64,000 nucleotides of DNA from Bacteroidales bacterium (lineage in GTDB: Bacteria > Bacteroidota > Bacteroidia > Bacteroidales > UBA7960): positions 1-64,000 of the forward strand of contig SKRM01000004.1 in NCBI GenBank assembly GCA_007118495.1, read 5' to 3'. Positions 1 through 8,845 of this stretch are shown here, one piece after another. The translations under genes were made by a program, and so were the position numbers. The notes under the pieces are model-generated. The model saw nothing but the letters and a program-made list of their open reading frames with translations, was not told the origin of the DNA and ran no database searches. Position 1 is the first letter of the stretch. Every line of letters begins with the position of its first letter.

Positions 1-1
1 C

Positions 2-82
2 ACCAGGCTGTTTAAAAAGCTACAGGCCATCCAATACGGAGATGAACCCGATCCACACGGCTGGGTCAGTTTTGTAGAATAA
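2..82 (+). CDS. 3' end of a CDS truncated by the window start; C-terminus ...TRLFKKLQAIQYGDEPDPHGWVSFVE*
   Basis: Open frame from base 2 to TAA at 80-82, followed by a terminator hairpin. Confidence 0.5.
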   Translation, partial: TRLFKKLQAIQYGDEPDPHGWVSFVE

Positions 83-102
83 ATTCATCGTTTTTGAAAC
101 TT

Positions 103-141
103 CAAAAGGGCTTACCGGTCAACCGGTTGGCCCTTTTTTTT
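103..141 (+). terminator. Rho-independent terminator, probably bidirectional
   Basis: AAAAGGGCttACCGGtcaaCCGGTtgGCCCTTTTTTTT; overlaps the last codons of the minus-strand symporter. Confidence 0.75.
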
Positions 142-1587
142 ACGGATCAGGTAAAGACCTGCAATGGTGAAAAGGCCATTGAGAATCAGGATTTCAAATC
201 CAAACCTGTAACCCCACAACAAGCTTTCAGAATGGGAGCTGATCAGGTAGCTTAAACCAGGAGACAAAAGGGCAACCACGGGCACATATGCATCCTTTAC
301 CTGCCATTTGGTGTAAATCCCTACAAAGAATAAACCCAGCAAGGGGCCATAGGTATATCCTGCCAGGGTAAACAAGGTGCTGATAAGTGCTTCATTGTTA
401 ATGGCACCATATCCCATGATGATAGCCATGACCAAAAGGGCAAACCCGATGTGAACCTTGTACCTGATTTTACGAATCCTATCCTCGGTCATTCCTGGCC
501 TGCGCCTGAGGCCCAGAAAGTCAATGCAAAAAACTGTTGTAAGCGCAGTCAATGTACCATCGGCACTTGAATAGGCGGCTGAGATCAGACCGAAAAAGAA
601 GGTAAGACCGGCTACAACGCCAAGGTAATTGAGGGCAACAGTTGGAAAAAGTTCATCGGAAGTCTGGAAGGCATCCATTGACAGGCCCAGCTGTGACGCA
701 TAAATCCACAACAATGCACCCAGGAATAAAAATATCAGGTTAATGGGAATCAGCAAGGCCCCAAAAGTCAGCACATTTTTCTGTGCATCACGCAAATTGC
801 GACAACTCAGGTTTTTTTGCATCATGTCCTGATCCAGACCAGTCATAACAATGGTGATGAACATGCCTGCAAAAAACTGTTTCAGAAAAAATCGCGGATC
901 ATTCACATCAAAAACAAACATCTTGGTGTAACCCCTGCTGGAGGCTTCGGCTACCAGTGATGAAATACCCATGTCAAGCTCACCTGAAATAAGCAAAATG
1001 GTCACGATCACCGCTGTGATCATAAAAGTAGTTTGCAGGGTGTCGGTCCATACGATGGTTTTGATTCCACCCTGAAAGGTATACAAAAGAATAAGTATCA
1101 TAAAAAGTGATACCGTAACAGCCATGGGAATCCCCCAGCTGTCAAACACAAAACGCTGTAGCACAATAACCACCAGGAACATCCTGAATGAACTCCCAAT
1201 CAATCGGGAAACTATAAAATAAAACGAACCTGTTTTGTATGAAGCAAGGCCAAATCTGTCGCCCAGGTAGTCATAAATGGATGTGAGGTTCAAACGGTAA
1301 TATAGGGGCAAGAGAACTCTGGCGATCACAAAATATCCTGCAAGGTATCCAAATACCAGTACCATGTACGAAAACTGCTCATAACCCACCAGACCAGGCA
1401 CCGACATAAATGTCACACCTGAAAGTGACGCCCCTATCATGCCATACGCTACAATATACCACGGGGAATTTCTGTTGCCCAAAAAATAGGTCTCATTGTT
1501 GAGCTTTCGACGTATGGTAAGTCGTGAAATCAAGAAGATCAAAGAGGTGTAAACCAGGAATGTGAACAATATGAGCCAGGGTGTCAT
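112..1587 (-). CDS. Sodium:solute symporter (SSS family)
   Basis: 491 aa, about 13 hydrophobic segments, SSS-like motifs. Confidence 0.85.
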   Translation of the reverse strand: MTPWLILFTFLVYTSLIFLISRLTIRRKLNNETYFLGNRNSPWYIVAYGMIGASLSGVTFMSVPGLVGYEQFSYMVLVFGYLAGYFVIARVLLPLYYRLNLTSIYDYLGDRFGLASYKTGSFYFIVSRLIGSSFRMFLVVIVLQRFVFDSWGIPMAVTVSLFMILILLYTFQGGIKTIVWTDTLQTTFMITAVIVTILLISGELDMGISSLVAEASSRGYTKMFVFDVNDPRFFLKQFFAGMFITIVMTGLDQDMMQKNLSCRNLRDAQKNVLTFGALLIPINLIFLFLGALLWIYASQLGLSMDAFQTSDELFPTVALNYLGVVAGLTFFFGLISAAYSSADGTLTALTTVFCIDFLGLRRRPGMTEDRIRKIRYKVHIGFALLVMAIIMGYGAINNEALISTLFTLAGYTYGPLLGLFFVGIYTKWQVKDAYVPVVALLSPGLSYLISSHSESLLWGYRFGFEILILNGLFTIAGLYLIRKKKGQPVDR

Positions 1588-1615
1588 AAATATCCGGTTA
1601 GGGGTTTGGATGCGG

Positions 1616-1623
1616 CAAAAATA
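1616..1623 (-). promoter_or_regulatory. Candidate Bacteroidota -7 box (TATTTTTG on minus strand) for the symporter
   Basis: CAAAAATA on plus strand, 29 nt upstream of the start codon. Confidence 0.45.
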
Positions 1624-1658
1624 GGCAAACTTTTATCTTTCTGCCAAGCTTTTATTAT

Positions 1659-1666
1659 TAACTTTG
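1659..1666 (+). promoter_or_regulatory. Candidate -7 box TAACTTTG for recR
   Basis: Matches TAnnTTTG; overlaps the ORF-track start, so the true start is further downstream. Confidence 0.45.
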
Positions 1667-1687
1667 GTCCAGTCCACAACTATATCA

Positions 1688-2317
1688 GTGATTTTGGAAA
1701 ATTTCTCTTCAAAAATATTGCAATCGGCCGTGGAAGAGTTTTCCCGGCTTCCCGGTATAGGGAAAAAAACCGCCCTCCGCCTGGTTCTCCATTTGTTAAA
1801 ACAAGACCCAACCAGTGTTGAGCGCTTTGCAAAAACCCTTGAACGACTACATCAGGAAGTGGTATATTGCAAGCAGTGCTGTAACTTGTCTGATCATCCG
1901 GTTTGCCATATATGTGCTTCACCCCGCAGGGATGCCTCCATGATATGTATTGTAGAAGATATCCGTGATGTCATTGCCATCGAAAACACCGGACAATACT
2001 CGGGGCGCTACCACGTATTGGGGGGCATTATATCGCCCATGGATGGCATCGGACCCTCAGACCTGAATATTGACAGCCTTAACAACCGCCTGAAAAATAA
2101 CGGAGAGGTCAAAGAGGTGATCCTGGCATTAAGCACCACCATGGAGGGAGACACCACCAGCTTTTATCTCTATAAAATTTTACAGCCTTTTGATTTAAAG
2201 GTTTCTGTTATTGCCAGAGGCATTGCCATAGGCGATGAACTTGAATACGCCGATGAGGTTACCCTGGGCAGATCAATTCTGCACCGCACTGAATACGCTA
2301 CATCCAACATCAAATAA
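1688..2317 (+). CDS. recR: Recombination protein RecR (start moved to GTG 1688 or TTG 1694)
   Basis: [20 protein letters not shown] helix-hairpin-helix, CxxC...CxxC zinc finger, Toprim [12 protein letters not shown]; frame of ORF 1664-2317. Confidence 0.93.
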   Translation: MILENFSSKILQSAVEEFSRLPGIGKKTALRLVLHLLKQDPTSVERFAKTLERLHQEVVYCKQCCNLSDHPVCHICASPRRDASMICIVEDIRDVIAIENTGQYSGRYHVLGGIISPMDGIGPSDLNIDSLNNRLKNNGEVKEVILALSTTMEGDTTSFYLYKILQPFDLKVSVIARGIAIGDELEYADEVTLGRSILHRTEYATSNIK

Positions 2318-2322
2318 CTGGT

Positions 2323-4281
2323 ATGCTGCTTTCGGTTGTCATCGTTAATTACAATGTCAAGTACTTTCTTGAACAGTGCCTCCAGTCTGTTTACAAGTCG
2401 GGTAAGGATATTGAAATGGAGGTTTTTGTGGTTGACAACAATTCTGTTGACGGCTCAATCGAAATGGTCAGCAATAAATTTCCACATGTCAGGCTTATTG
2501 CCAACAAAGAGAATCTGGGATTCAGCAGGGCAAACAATCAGGCCATTCGCCAGGCATCCGGAAAGTATATATTGCTCCTGAACCCCGACACGGTGGTTGA
2601 AGACGATACCCTGCCATCGGTTACAGATTTCATGGAAAAACATCCTGATGCAGGCGGACTGGGTGTAAAAATGCTTGACGGCAAGGGCCGTTTCCTCCCT
2701 GAATCAAAAAGGGGCCTCCCAACCCCGGGTGTGGCATTCAGCAAAATTTTTGGCTTATCTGCCCTGTTACCCCGTTCGAGGGTTTTTGGCAAGTACCATC
2801 TTGGCTACCTGAGCAAAGACAAGATACACCAGGTGGATGTGCTTTCGGGAGCCTTCATGCTGCTGCGAAAAGAGGCACTGGATCAGGCAGGCATACTTGA
2901 CGAGGATTTTTTTATGTATGGCGAAGATATAGACCTCTCGCATCGCATTGTTAAGTCGGGCTATAAAAACTACTACTACCCAGGCACAAGGATTATTCAC
3001 TACAAAGGCGAAAGCACGAAAAAAAGCAGTGTCAACTATGTGCTGGTTTTTTACCAGGCCATGATCATATTTGCCCGAAAACACTTCTCACCGAAACATG
3101 CCAGGGTATTTACAATGCTAATCAACCTGGCCATTTATTTCAGGGCCGGGCTTGCCCTGATAAACCGGTTTGTTCGCAGGCTTATCTGGCCGATGACTGA
3201 TGCCATTCTTCTTTACGGAGGGTTCTATTTTCTGAAAGATTACTGGCAGCATCTGATATTTGCCGCAGACAGCACCTATTACCCTCCGGCTTTCATGCAA
3301 TTCATGGTGCCTGCTTACATACTCACATGGTTGGCTTCTGTTTATATAAGCGGTGGATATGACAAGCCGGTTAGTTTATTCCGTATCATAAGGGGGCTGG
3401 GAATAGGAACCATTGCCATCCTTGTTGTATACGCCCTTCTTCCTGTGAGTCTGCGCTTCTCAAGGGCACTTATACTGTTAGGAAGTCTTTGGTCGGTAAT
3501 CGCCATGATCTCTGTAAGGATAATTTATACCCTTACAAAATACCGGACAATACATATCAGCAACCCGGTTTCAAGAAGGGTGGCCATTGCCGGAGACGGC
3601 GAAGAAGCCCAGCGCATTCTATCGATGCTCAGACAGGGCGGTGACTCATCATTCATTGGCCTTATTTCGGTTTCACAAGAAAAACAGGGTGGTGGCGGAT
3701 GTATCGGGGATATCGGACAATTGGATGAGATTATCGACATATATAAGATCAGCGAGGTGATATTTTGTGCTGGCGAAATGAGCTCACAAGCCATTATCGA
3801 CCATATGTCAAGGCTCAGAAACAAGCAAGTGCATTTTAAGATTGCACCCCCTGAAAGTTTATACATAATCGGAAGCAACAGCATTGATACATTCGGTGAC
3901 CTTTTTACCGTAAACATCAATGGCATCAATTTGCCTGCAAACAGACGCAAAAAAAGACTGTTTGACTTTGGCTTTTCGATGGCCCTGCTCATCACACTCC
4001 CATTTCACCTTATTGTTGTTAAAAACAGATGGTCTTTCTTTTTAAACCTCATCAAGGTGCTCATCGGGCAAATGACATGGGTGGGCTACTATCCCGAAGC
4101 CGGTGACGCTCCGCTTCCTGGCCTCAAAGGCAGCGTATTACATCCGGGTGATGGCTTTATTCAACAGCTTTCACCGGATACATTGAAAAACCTCAACAGC
4201 CTGTATGCAAAAGACTATAAGGTTGAAACTGACGTGAAAATATGCCTGAAAGCCCTGAGGCATCTTGGACGGAAAAAGTAG
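2323..4281 (+). CDS. Family 2 glycosyltransferase fused to a C-terminal sugar-phosphotransferase-like region (shortened)
   Basis: N-term LSVVIVNYNVKYFLEQCLQS and LLLNPDTVVED (GT2); C-term KRLFDFGFS, GQMTWVGYYP, LPGLKGSV resemble polyprenyl-phosphate sugar-1-phosphate transferase remnants. Confidence 0.85.
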   Translation: MLLSVVIVNYNVKYFLEQCLQSVYKSGKDIEMEVFVVDNNSVDGSIEMVSNKFPHVRLIANKENLGFSRANNQAIRQASGKYILLLNPDTVVEDDTLPSVTDFMEKHPDAGGLGVKMLDGKGRFLPESKRGLPTPGVAFSKIFGLSALLPRSRVFGKYHLGYLSKDKIHQVDVLSGAFMLLRKEALDQAGILDEDFFMYGEDIDLSHRIVKSGYKNYYYPGTRIIHYKGESTKKSSVNYVLVFYQAMIIFARKHFSPKHARVFTMLINLAIYFRAGLALINRFVRRLIWPMTDAILLYGGFYFLKDYWQHLIFAADSTYYPPAFMQFMVPAYILTWLASVYISGGYDKPVSLFRIIRGLGIGTIAILVVYALLPVSLRFSRALILLGSLWSVIAMISVRIIYTLTKYRTIHISNPVSRRVAIAGDGEEAQRILSMLRQGGDSSFIGLISVSQEKQGGGGCIGDIGQLDEIIDIYKISEVIFCAGEMSSQAIIDHMSRLRNKQVHFKIAPPESLYIIGSNSIDTFGDLFTVNINGINLPANRRKKRLFDFGFSMALLITLPFHLIVVKNRWSFFLNLIKVLIGQMTWVGYYPEAGDAPLPGLKGSVLHPGDGFIQQLSPDTLKNLNSLYAKDYKVETDVKICLKALRHLGRKK

Positions 4282-4349
4282 CTGCAGTCAAACCTTTTTG
4301 CGGGAACTTTGTTCTCAGCTATAGGACATTGATATTTTATATATGATAT

Positions 4350-5702
4350 ATGGCAACTTTTGAATTAAAAATGCCCAAACTGGGTGAAAGCATCACTGAA
4401 GCAACCATAACCAAATGGCTCAAACAACCAGGTGACCAGATCGAACTGGACGATCCCATCATTGAGTTAGCTACCGATAAGGTCGACTCAGAAATTCCCA
4501 GTCCGGTTGAAGGTACCCTTAAGGAACAACTTTTTAATGAAGGCGATACCGTGGCTGTTGACACTGTTATAGCCATTATTCAGGTGGATGCAGAGGAAGG
4601 GGAAGATACAGATGAAGGCAAGCAGCCTGCTTCTGACAAGGAATCAGACACAGAGGCCGAACAGCCCGTACGTGTCGAAAAAGAAGTAAAGACTGAAAGC
4701 AAAACATCTGATGAGCAGCAATCTGCCGGTGACACACCTTCAAAGAGACAGGGACAGGGTGACAGATTTTACTCCCCACTGGTAAGAAGTATTGCAAAAG
4801 AAGAAAATATATCCTTAGAAGAGCTTGATCAGATACCCGGTTCAGGCAAAGACAACAGGCTCACCAAAGACGACCTGCTGACTTATGTAAAAACCCGTGG
4901 AGAAAAACCAGCAGAGAAACCGCACGGGGCAGCTTCTGATACAAAAGCCGCATCTCTATCAAAGCCCCAGCCTGCAAAAGTACAGGCCGGTGAAAAAGAC
5001 GAGGTAGTAGAGATGGACAGGATGCGTAAGCTCATTGCAGATCATATGGTCATGTCTGAAGACACTTCAGTGCACATTACACTGTTCAGAGAGGTGGATA
5101 TGACCAAAGTAGTAAACTGGCGCAATAAACACAAAACCATTTTACAGCAACGTGATGGCGAAAAACTGACCTTCACCCCCATTTTCATTCAAGCCATAGC
5201 ACAAGCCCTGAGAGACTTCCCCATGGTTAACGTAAGCCTTGACGGCCATAAGATTATCAAGAGGAAAGACATCAATGTAGGCATGGCAGCAGCCCTGCCC
5301 GACGGCAACCTTATAGTACCTGTTATCCATCAGGCTGATCACAAGAGCCTGCTGGGCATCGCAAAAGAAGTGAATGACAAAGCAAACAGGGCAAGGCAGA
5401 ACAAGTTGAAACCTGATGAGATCCAGGGCGGGTCCTTTACCCTGACAAACTTTGGCACATTTGGAGCCACCATGGGCACCCCAATTATCAACCAGCCACA
5501 AGTAGCCATCCTCGGAGTTGGCCTGATCCAGAAAAAACCTGTGGTCATTGAAACACCCGAGGGCGATACCATTGGCATCAGGCACAGAATGGATCTGTCT
5601 CTCTCATGCGATCACCGAATCGTAGACGGAGCCCTTGGAGGGATGTTCCTTCAGGCCGTTGCAAAATATCTTGAACAATTTGATGATACGCAGGGGATAT
5701 AA
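4350..5702 (+). CDS. 2-oxo acid dehydrogenase E2 component (dihydrolipoamide acyltransferase)
   Basis: Lipoyl domain ELATDKVDSEIPSP, E3-binding domain SPLVRSIAKEENIS, catalytic SCDHRIVDGALG. Confidence 0.93.
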   Translation: MATFELKMPKLGESITEATITKWLKQPGDQIELDDPIIELATDKVDSEIPSPVEGTLKEQLFNEGDTVAVDTVIAIIQVDAEEGEDTDEGKQPASDKESDTEAEQPVRVEKEVKTESKTSDEQQSAGDTPSKRQGQGDRFYSPLVRSIAKEENISLEELDQIPGSGKDNRLTKDDLLTYVKTRGEKPAEKPHGAASDTKAASLSKPQPAKVQAGEKDEVVEMDRMRKLIADHMVMSEDTSVHITLFREVDMTKVVNWRNKHKTILQQRDGEKLTFTPIFIQAIAQALRDFPMVNVSLDGHKIIKRKDINVGMAAALPDGNLIVPVIHQADHKSLLGIAKEVNDKANRARQNKLKPDEIQGGSFTLTNFGTFGATMGTPIINQPQVAILGVGLIQKKPVVIETPEGDTIGIRHRMDLSLSCDHRIVDGALGGMFLQAVAKYLEQFDDTQGI

Positions 5703-5760
5703 CGCCCAGATCTTTATCCTTTATAAAGGATAGCTTCAAAAGGTCAGAAAACAATAGTTA

Positions 5761-5797
5761 AAGGCAGGAAAAGCGCAATTTGTGCCTCCTGCCTTTT
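5761..5797 (+). terminator. Terminator after the E2 gene
   Basis: AAGGCAGG aaaaGCGCAatttTGTGCct CCTGCCTTTT hairpin. Confidence 0.65.
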
Positions 5798-5830
5798 CAT
5801 ATTTATATTACCTTCGTATAAACGGTTGGA

Positions 5831-5862
5831 AGTTCGAAAGTTTAAAAGTTTAAAAGTTGAAA
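5831..5862 (+). repeat. Four 8-nt units AGTTCGAA/AGTTTAAA/AGTTTAAA/AGTTGAAA, inverted relative to the downstream array
   Basis: Read directly; consensus AGTTNRAA. Confidence 0.85.
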
Positions 5863-5894
5863 CGTATAACCCATTAACCTATGAACCAATTAAC

Positions 5895-6038
5895 TTTTCG
5901 ACTTTTCGACCTTTCGACTTTTCGACTTTTCGACTTTTCGACCTTTCGACTTTTCGACCTTTCGACTTTTCGACCTTTCGACTTTTCGACTTTTCGACCT
6001 TTCGACCTTTCGACTTTTCGACTTTTCGACCTTTCGAC
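5895..6038 (+). repeat. Tandem array, 18 perfect-length 8-nt units (YTTTCGAC; 11 TTTTCGAC, 7 CTTTCGAC)
   Basis: Counted unit by unit; 144 nt with no indels. Confidence 0.97.
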
Positions 6039-6093
6039 TTTTTAACCAATCAACCTGCAAATCCACCAATTCACAAACCCACCAACCACCACC

Positions 6094-6921
6094 ATGCAAC
6101 TCAAACTAAACCGTCCCATTGCCTTTTTTGACCTGGAAACTACAGGGGTAAACGTTGTGAAAGACCGCATCGTTGAGATCAGTATTTTTAAGATATCTCC
6201 TGAGGGGCATGAGGAGTCAATGACCAGGCTGATCAATCCGACCATCCCCATACCACCAGAGTCGTCTGCCATTCACGGCATTAAAGATGCTGATGTGGCA
6301 AATGCCCCCACATTTGCAGAGCTTGCACATGAACTTGACCGCTTTTTGCAACATTGTGACCTGGGAGGGTACAACTCAAACAAGTTCGATGTTCCCATGC
6401 TCATAGAAGAGTTTCTTCGGTGTGGAATAAATTTTGATGTTAAAAAACGTCGCCTGGTAGACGTTCAGAATATTTTTCACAAAATGGAACCCAGAACCCT
6501 GAAGGCAGCCTACAGGTTTTACTGTGGTAAAGAATTAGTCGATGCCCACGAGGCAGAGGCTGACACCAAGGCTACCTACGAAATTTTATTGTCACAGATA
6601 CAACGCTATGATGGTGCTGACTATGAAGATCGCGACGGCAATATTTCCCAACCCATCAAAAACGACGTCCAGGCACTTCATGATTTCTCTTTCAATCACC
6701 GGAATGCCGACCTGGTGGGACATATTGGGTACAATATGCATGGCAGGGAAATCTTCAACTTCGGCAAATACAAGGGGCAGGAAGTCATGGAGGTGTTCAA
6801 GCGGGAGCCCCAGTATTTCGATTGGATGATGAAAGCAGATTTCCCATTGTCAACAAAGAACATTATACAGTCAGTCATTTTAAGGGGGCTGAACAAAGGA
6901 AGCTCCATTGTGAAAGAGTAA
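6094..6921 (+). CDS. DnaQ-like 3'-5' exonuclease
   Basis: IAFFDLETTGVNVVKDRIVEIS ExoI motif, NSNKFDVPML ExoII, HEAEADTKATYEI ExoIII. Confidence 0.9.
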   Translation: MQLKLNRPIAFFDLETTGVNVVKDRIVEISIFKISPEGHEESMTRLINPTIPIPPESSAIHGIKDADVANAPTFAELAHELDRFLQHCDLGGYNSNKFDVPMLIEEFLRCGINFDVKKRRLVDVQNIFHKMEPRTLKAAYRFYCGKELVDAHEAEADTKATYEILLSQIQRYDGADYEDRDGNISQPIKNDVQALHDFSFNHRNADLVGHIGYNMHGREIFNFGKYKGQEVMEVFKREPQYFDWMMKADFPLSTKNIIQSVILRGLNKGSSIVKE

Positions 6922-6930
6922 ACCGGTTCC

Positions 6931-7524
6931 ATGAAAATCATTTGTGCCGAGTACTATTCTTTGGCAAACAACCACCAGGACGAGCCAATTCTGTTTCTAA
7001 AACCCGAAACAGCCATTATCAGGGGTGGTCTGCCTTTTTTTTATCCTGATTTTACCAACGAAATACATTGCAGCATCAGAATGGTATGCAGGATATGTAA
7101 ATTAGGCCGGCATATCCAGCCACGTTTTTCACACACATACTTTGATGAAATAGGTGTGGCCCTTGATTTTTCTGCAACAGATGTACTTTCTGATCTGTCT
7201 GAAAACAGTTTGCCGTGGGAAACCGCAAGGGCTTTTGACGGATCTTCTGCCATCAGCCATTTTATCACACTTGACCAGGTTCAAGATGGACATGGGTTTT
7301 TATACGACCTCATAAAAAATGGAGAAAGCATGCAACAAGGCAGCTTTACTCAGATGATGCAAACAATGGATGCGCTCATAGCCCGCGTATCTGCTTTTTT
7401 CACCATCAAGATCGGTGATCTGATCATGGTTGACCTGTCGGGTGATTCATTCAGGGTGCAAGTTGGTGATACGGTTGAGGCCAGCCTTGATGGAAAAAGA
7501 ATGCTCAGGCTTGCGGTAAAATAA
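6931..7524 (+). CDS. Fumarylacetoacetate hydrolase (FAH) family protein, probably missing metal-binding Glu residues
   Basis: YFDEIGVALDFSATDV, GLPWE-like SLPWETARAFDGSS, LDQVQDGHGFLYDLIKNGESMQQG. Confidence 0.75.
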   Translation: MKIICAEYYSLANNHQDEPILFLKPETAIIRGGLPFFYPDFTNEIHCSIRMVCRICKLGRHIQPRFSHTYFDEIGVALDFSATDVLSDLSENSLPWETARAFDGSSAISHFITLDQVQDGHGFLYDLIKNGESMQQGSFTQMMQTMDALIARVSAFFTIKIGDLIMVDLSGDSFRVQVGDTVEASLDGKRMLRLAVK

Positions 7525-7596
7525 AGCTTCACAGACTACACCCAATTGTTTATTTTTGCAGCTGTGCTGGTTAAATAAACCAATACCCAACTGCTT

Positions 7597-8784
7597 ATGG
7601 TGAATATAATATTGAAATCAGGTAAAGATGATGCTGTAAGGCGATTCCATCCGTGGGTTTTCAGCGGTGCCATTAAAAAAATGGACGGCAACCCCATAGA
7701 TGGATCCATGGCAACCATATATTCAAATAAGGGAGAGTATCTTGCTACAGGAATATACCAGGATGGTGTTATAGCCGTAAGGATTATGGCATTTGCTCCT
7801 GACCGTCCTGAAAAATTTGATGGAGATTTCTGGCAACAGGCATTATTAAAGGCTTGGTATTTAAGAGAAAGCTTGGGGTTGATAAACAATCAGGGTACCA
7901 ATGTTTACCGGTTGGTACATGGTGAAGGTGACCACTTGCCAGGTCTTATCATAGACCATTATAATGGTCACCTGGTTATCCAGATCCATTCTATTGGCTT
8001 ATACGGATATATTGGTCAAATTGCAGAATGCCTCAAAGATTTGTACAAAGGCAAAATGGTAAGCATTTACGACAAAAGCCGGGAAACACTCCCTGCCTCT
8101 TTCTGGAAAGATAAAGACCCCGGTGGAGTGTTGTTTGGTCAACCCAGCGAGGTTGAGGTACTTGAGAACGGGAATCGTTTCAAAATTGACATTGTTGAAG
8201 GACAAAAAACCGGTTTTTTTATTGACCAGCGTGACAACAGAGATTTGCTCGGCAAATACAGCCACGGAAGATATGTCTTAAATACGTTTTGTTACAGTGG
8301 TGGCTTTTCAGTGTATGCGTTAAAAGCAGGGGCAAGAATGGTTCATTCGCTCGATAGTTCGGTAAAAGCCATGGCCCTTACGGAAAAGAACGTGGAGTTG
8401 AACGACAGAAGCAAACATCACGAATGCATCACAGGTGACACCATGCAATATTTAAGGTCGACTGAAGAAAGCTATGACCTCATTGTGCTTGATCCTCCGG
8501 CCTATGCAAAACATCAGCATGTCAAGCATAATGCCGTTCAGGGTTACAAGCGACTTAACCTTGAAGCCCTGAAATCAATTGCTCCGGGCGGCCTGCTTTT
8601 CACTTTCAGTTGCTCTCAGGTGGTAGATATGAACCTTTTCAGGTCAACAGTGATGTCGGCGTCAATACAGGCCGGACGACGCGTTCGAATAATTCATCAG
8701 CTGACCCAGCCGGCAGATCATCCCGTAAATATATTTCATCCTGAAGGGCAATATCTTAAAGGACTTGTCCTCCATGTTTCGTGA
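7597..8784 (+). CDS. Class I SAM-dependent rRNA methyltransferase, RlmI-like
   Basis: PUA-like N-term, GFFIDQRDNR, VLNTFCYSGGFSVYALKAGA, LIVLDPPAYAK, FTFSCS. Confidence 0.9.
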   Translation: MVNIILKSGKDDAVRRFHPWVFSGAIKKMDGNPIDGSMATIYSNKGEYLATGIYQDGVIAVRIMAFAPDRPEKFDGDFWQQALLKAWYLRESLGLINNQGTNVYRLVHGEGDHLPGLIIDHYNGHLVIQIHSIGLYGYIGQIAECLKDLYKGKMVSIYDKSRETLPASFWKDKDPGGVLFGQPSEVEVLENGNRFKIDIVEGQKTGFFIDQRDNRDLLGKYSHGRYVLNTFCYSGGFSVYALKAGARMVHSLDSSVKAMALTEKNVELNDRSKHHECITGDTMQYLRSTEESYDLIVLDPPAYAKHQHVKHNAVQGYKRLNLEALKSIAPGGLLFTFSCSQVVDMNLFRSTVMSASIQAGRRVRIIHQLTQPADHPVNIFHPEGQYLKGLVLHVS

Positions 8785-8845
8785 GAAATCTTAAAGCAAT
8801 CCATCATTTTTTTTGACACCATTATCCATATTCAGCGCTTCATGC

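Noticed and set aside
5895-6038. CRISPR array
   Set aside because: Units are contiguous 8-mers without spacers; no cas genes nearby.
5826-6131. ORFs on both strands (101 aa and 69 aa) with repeating FSTFRPFD / KSRKVE peptides
   Set aside because: They are translations of the 8-nt tandem array; open only because the 24-nt period lacks stops. Treated as repeat DNA.
8774-8789. parS-like site TGTTTCGTGAGAAATC near the parAB genes
   Set aside because: Only about 11 of 16 positions match TGTTTCACGTGAAACA and the palindrome is broken; it also lies in the 3' end of the methyltransferase gene.
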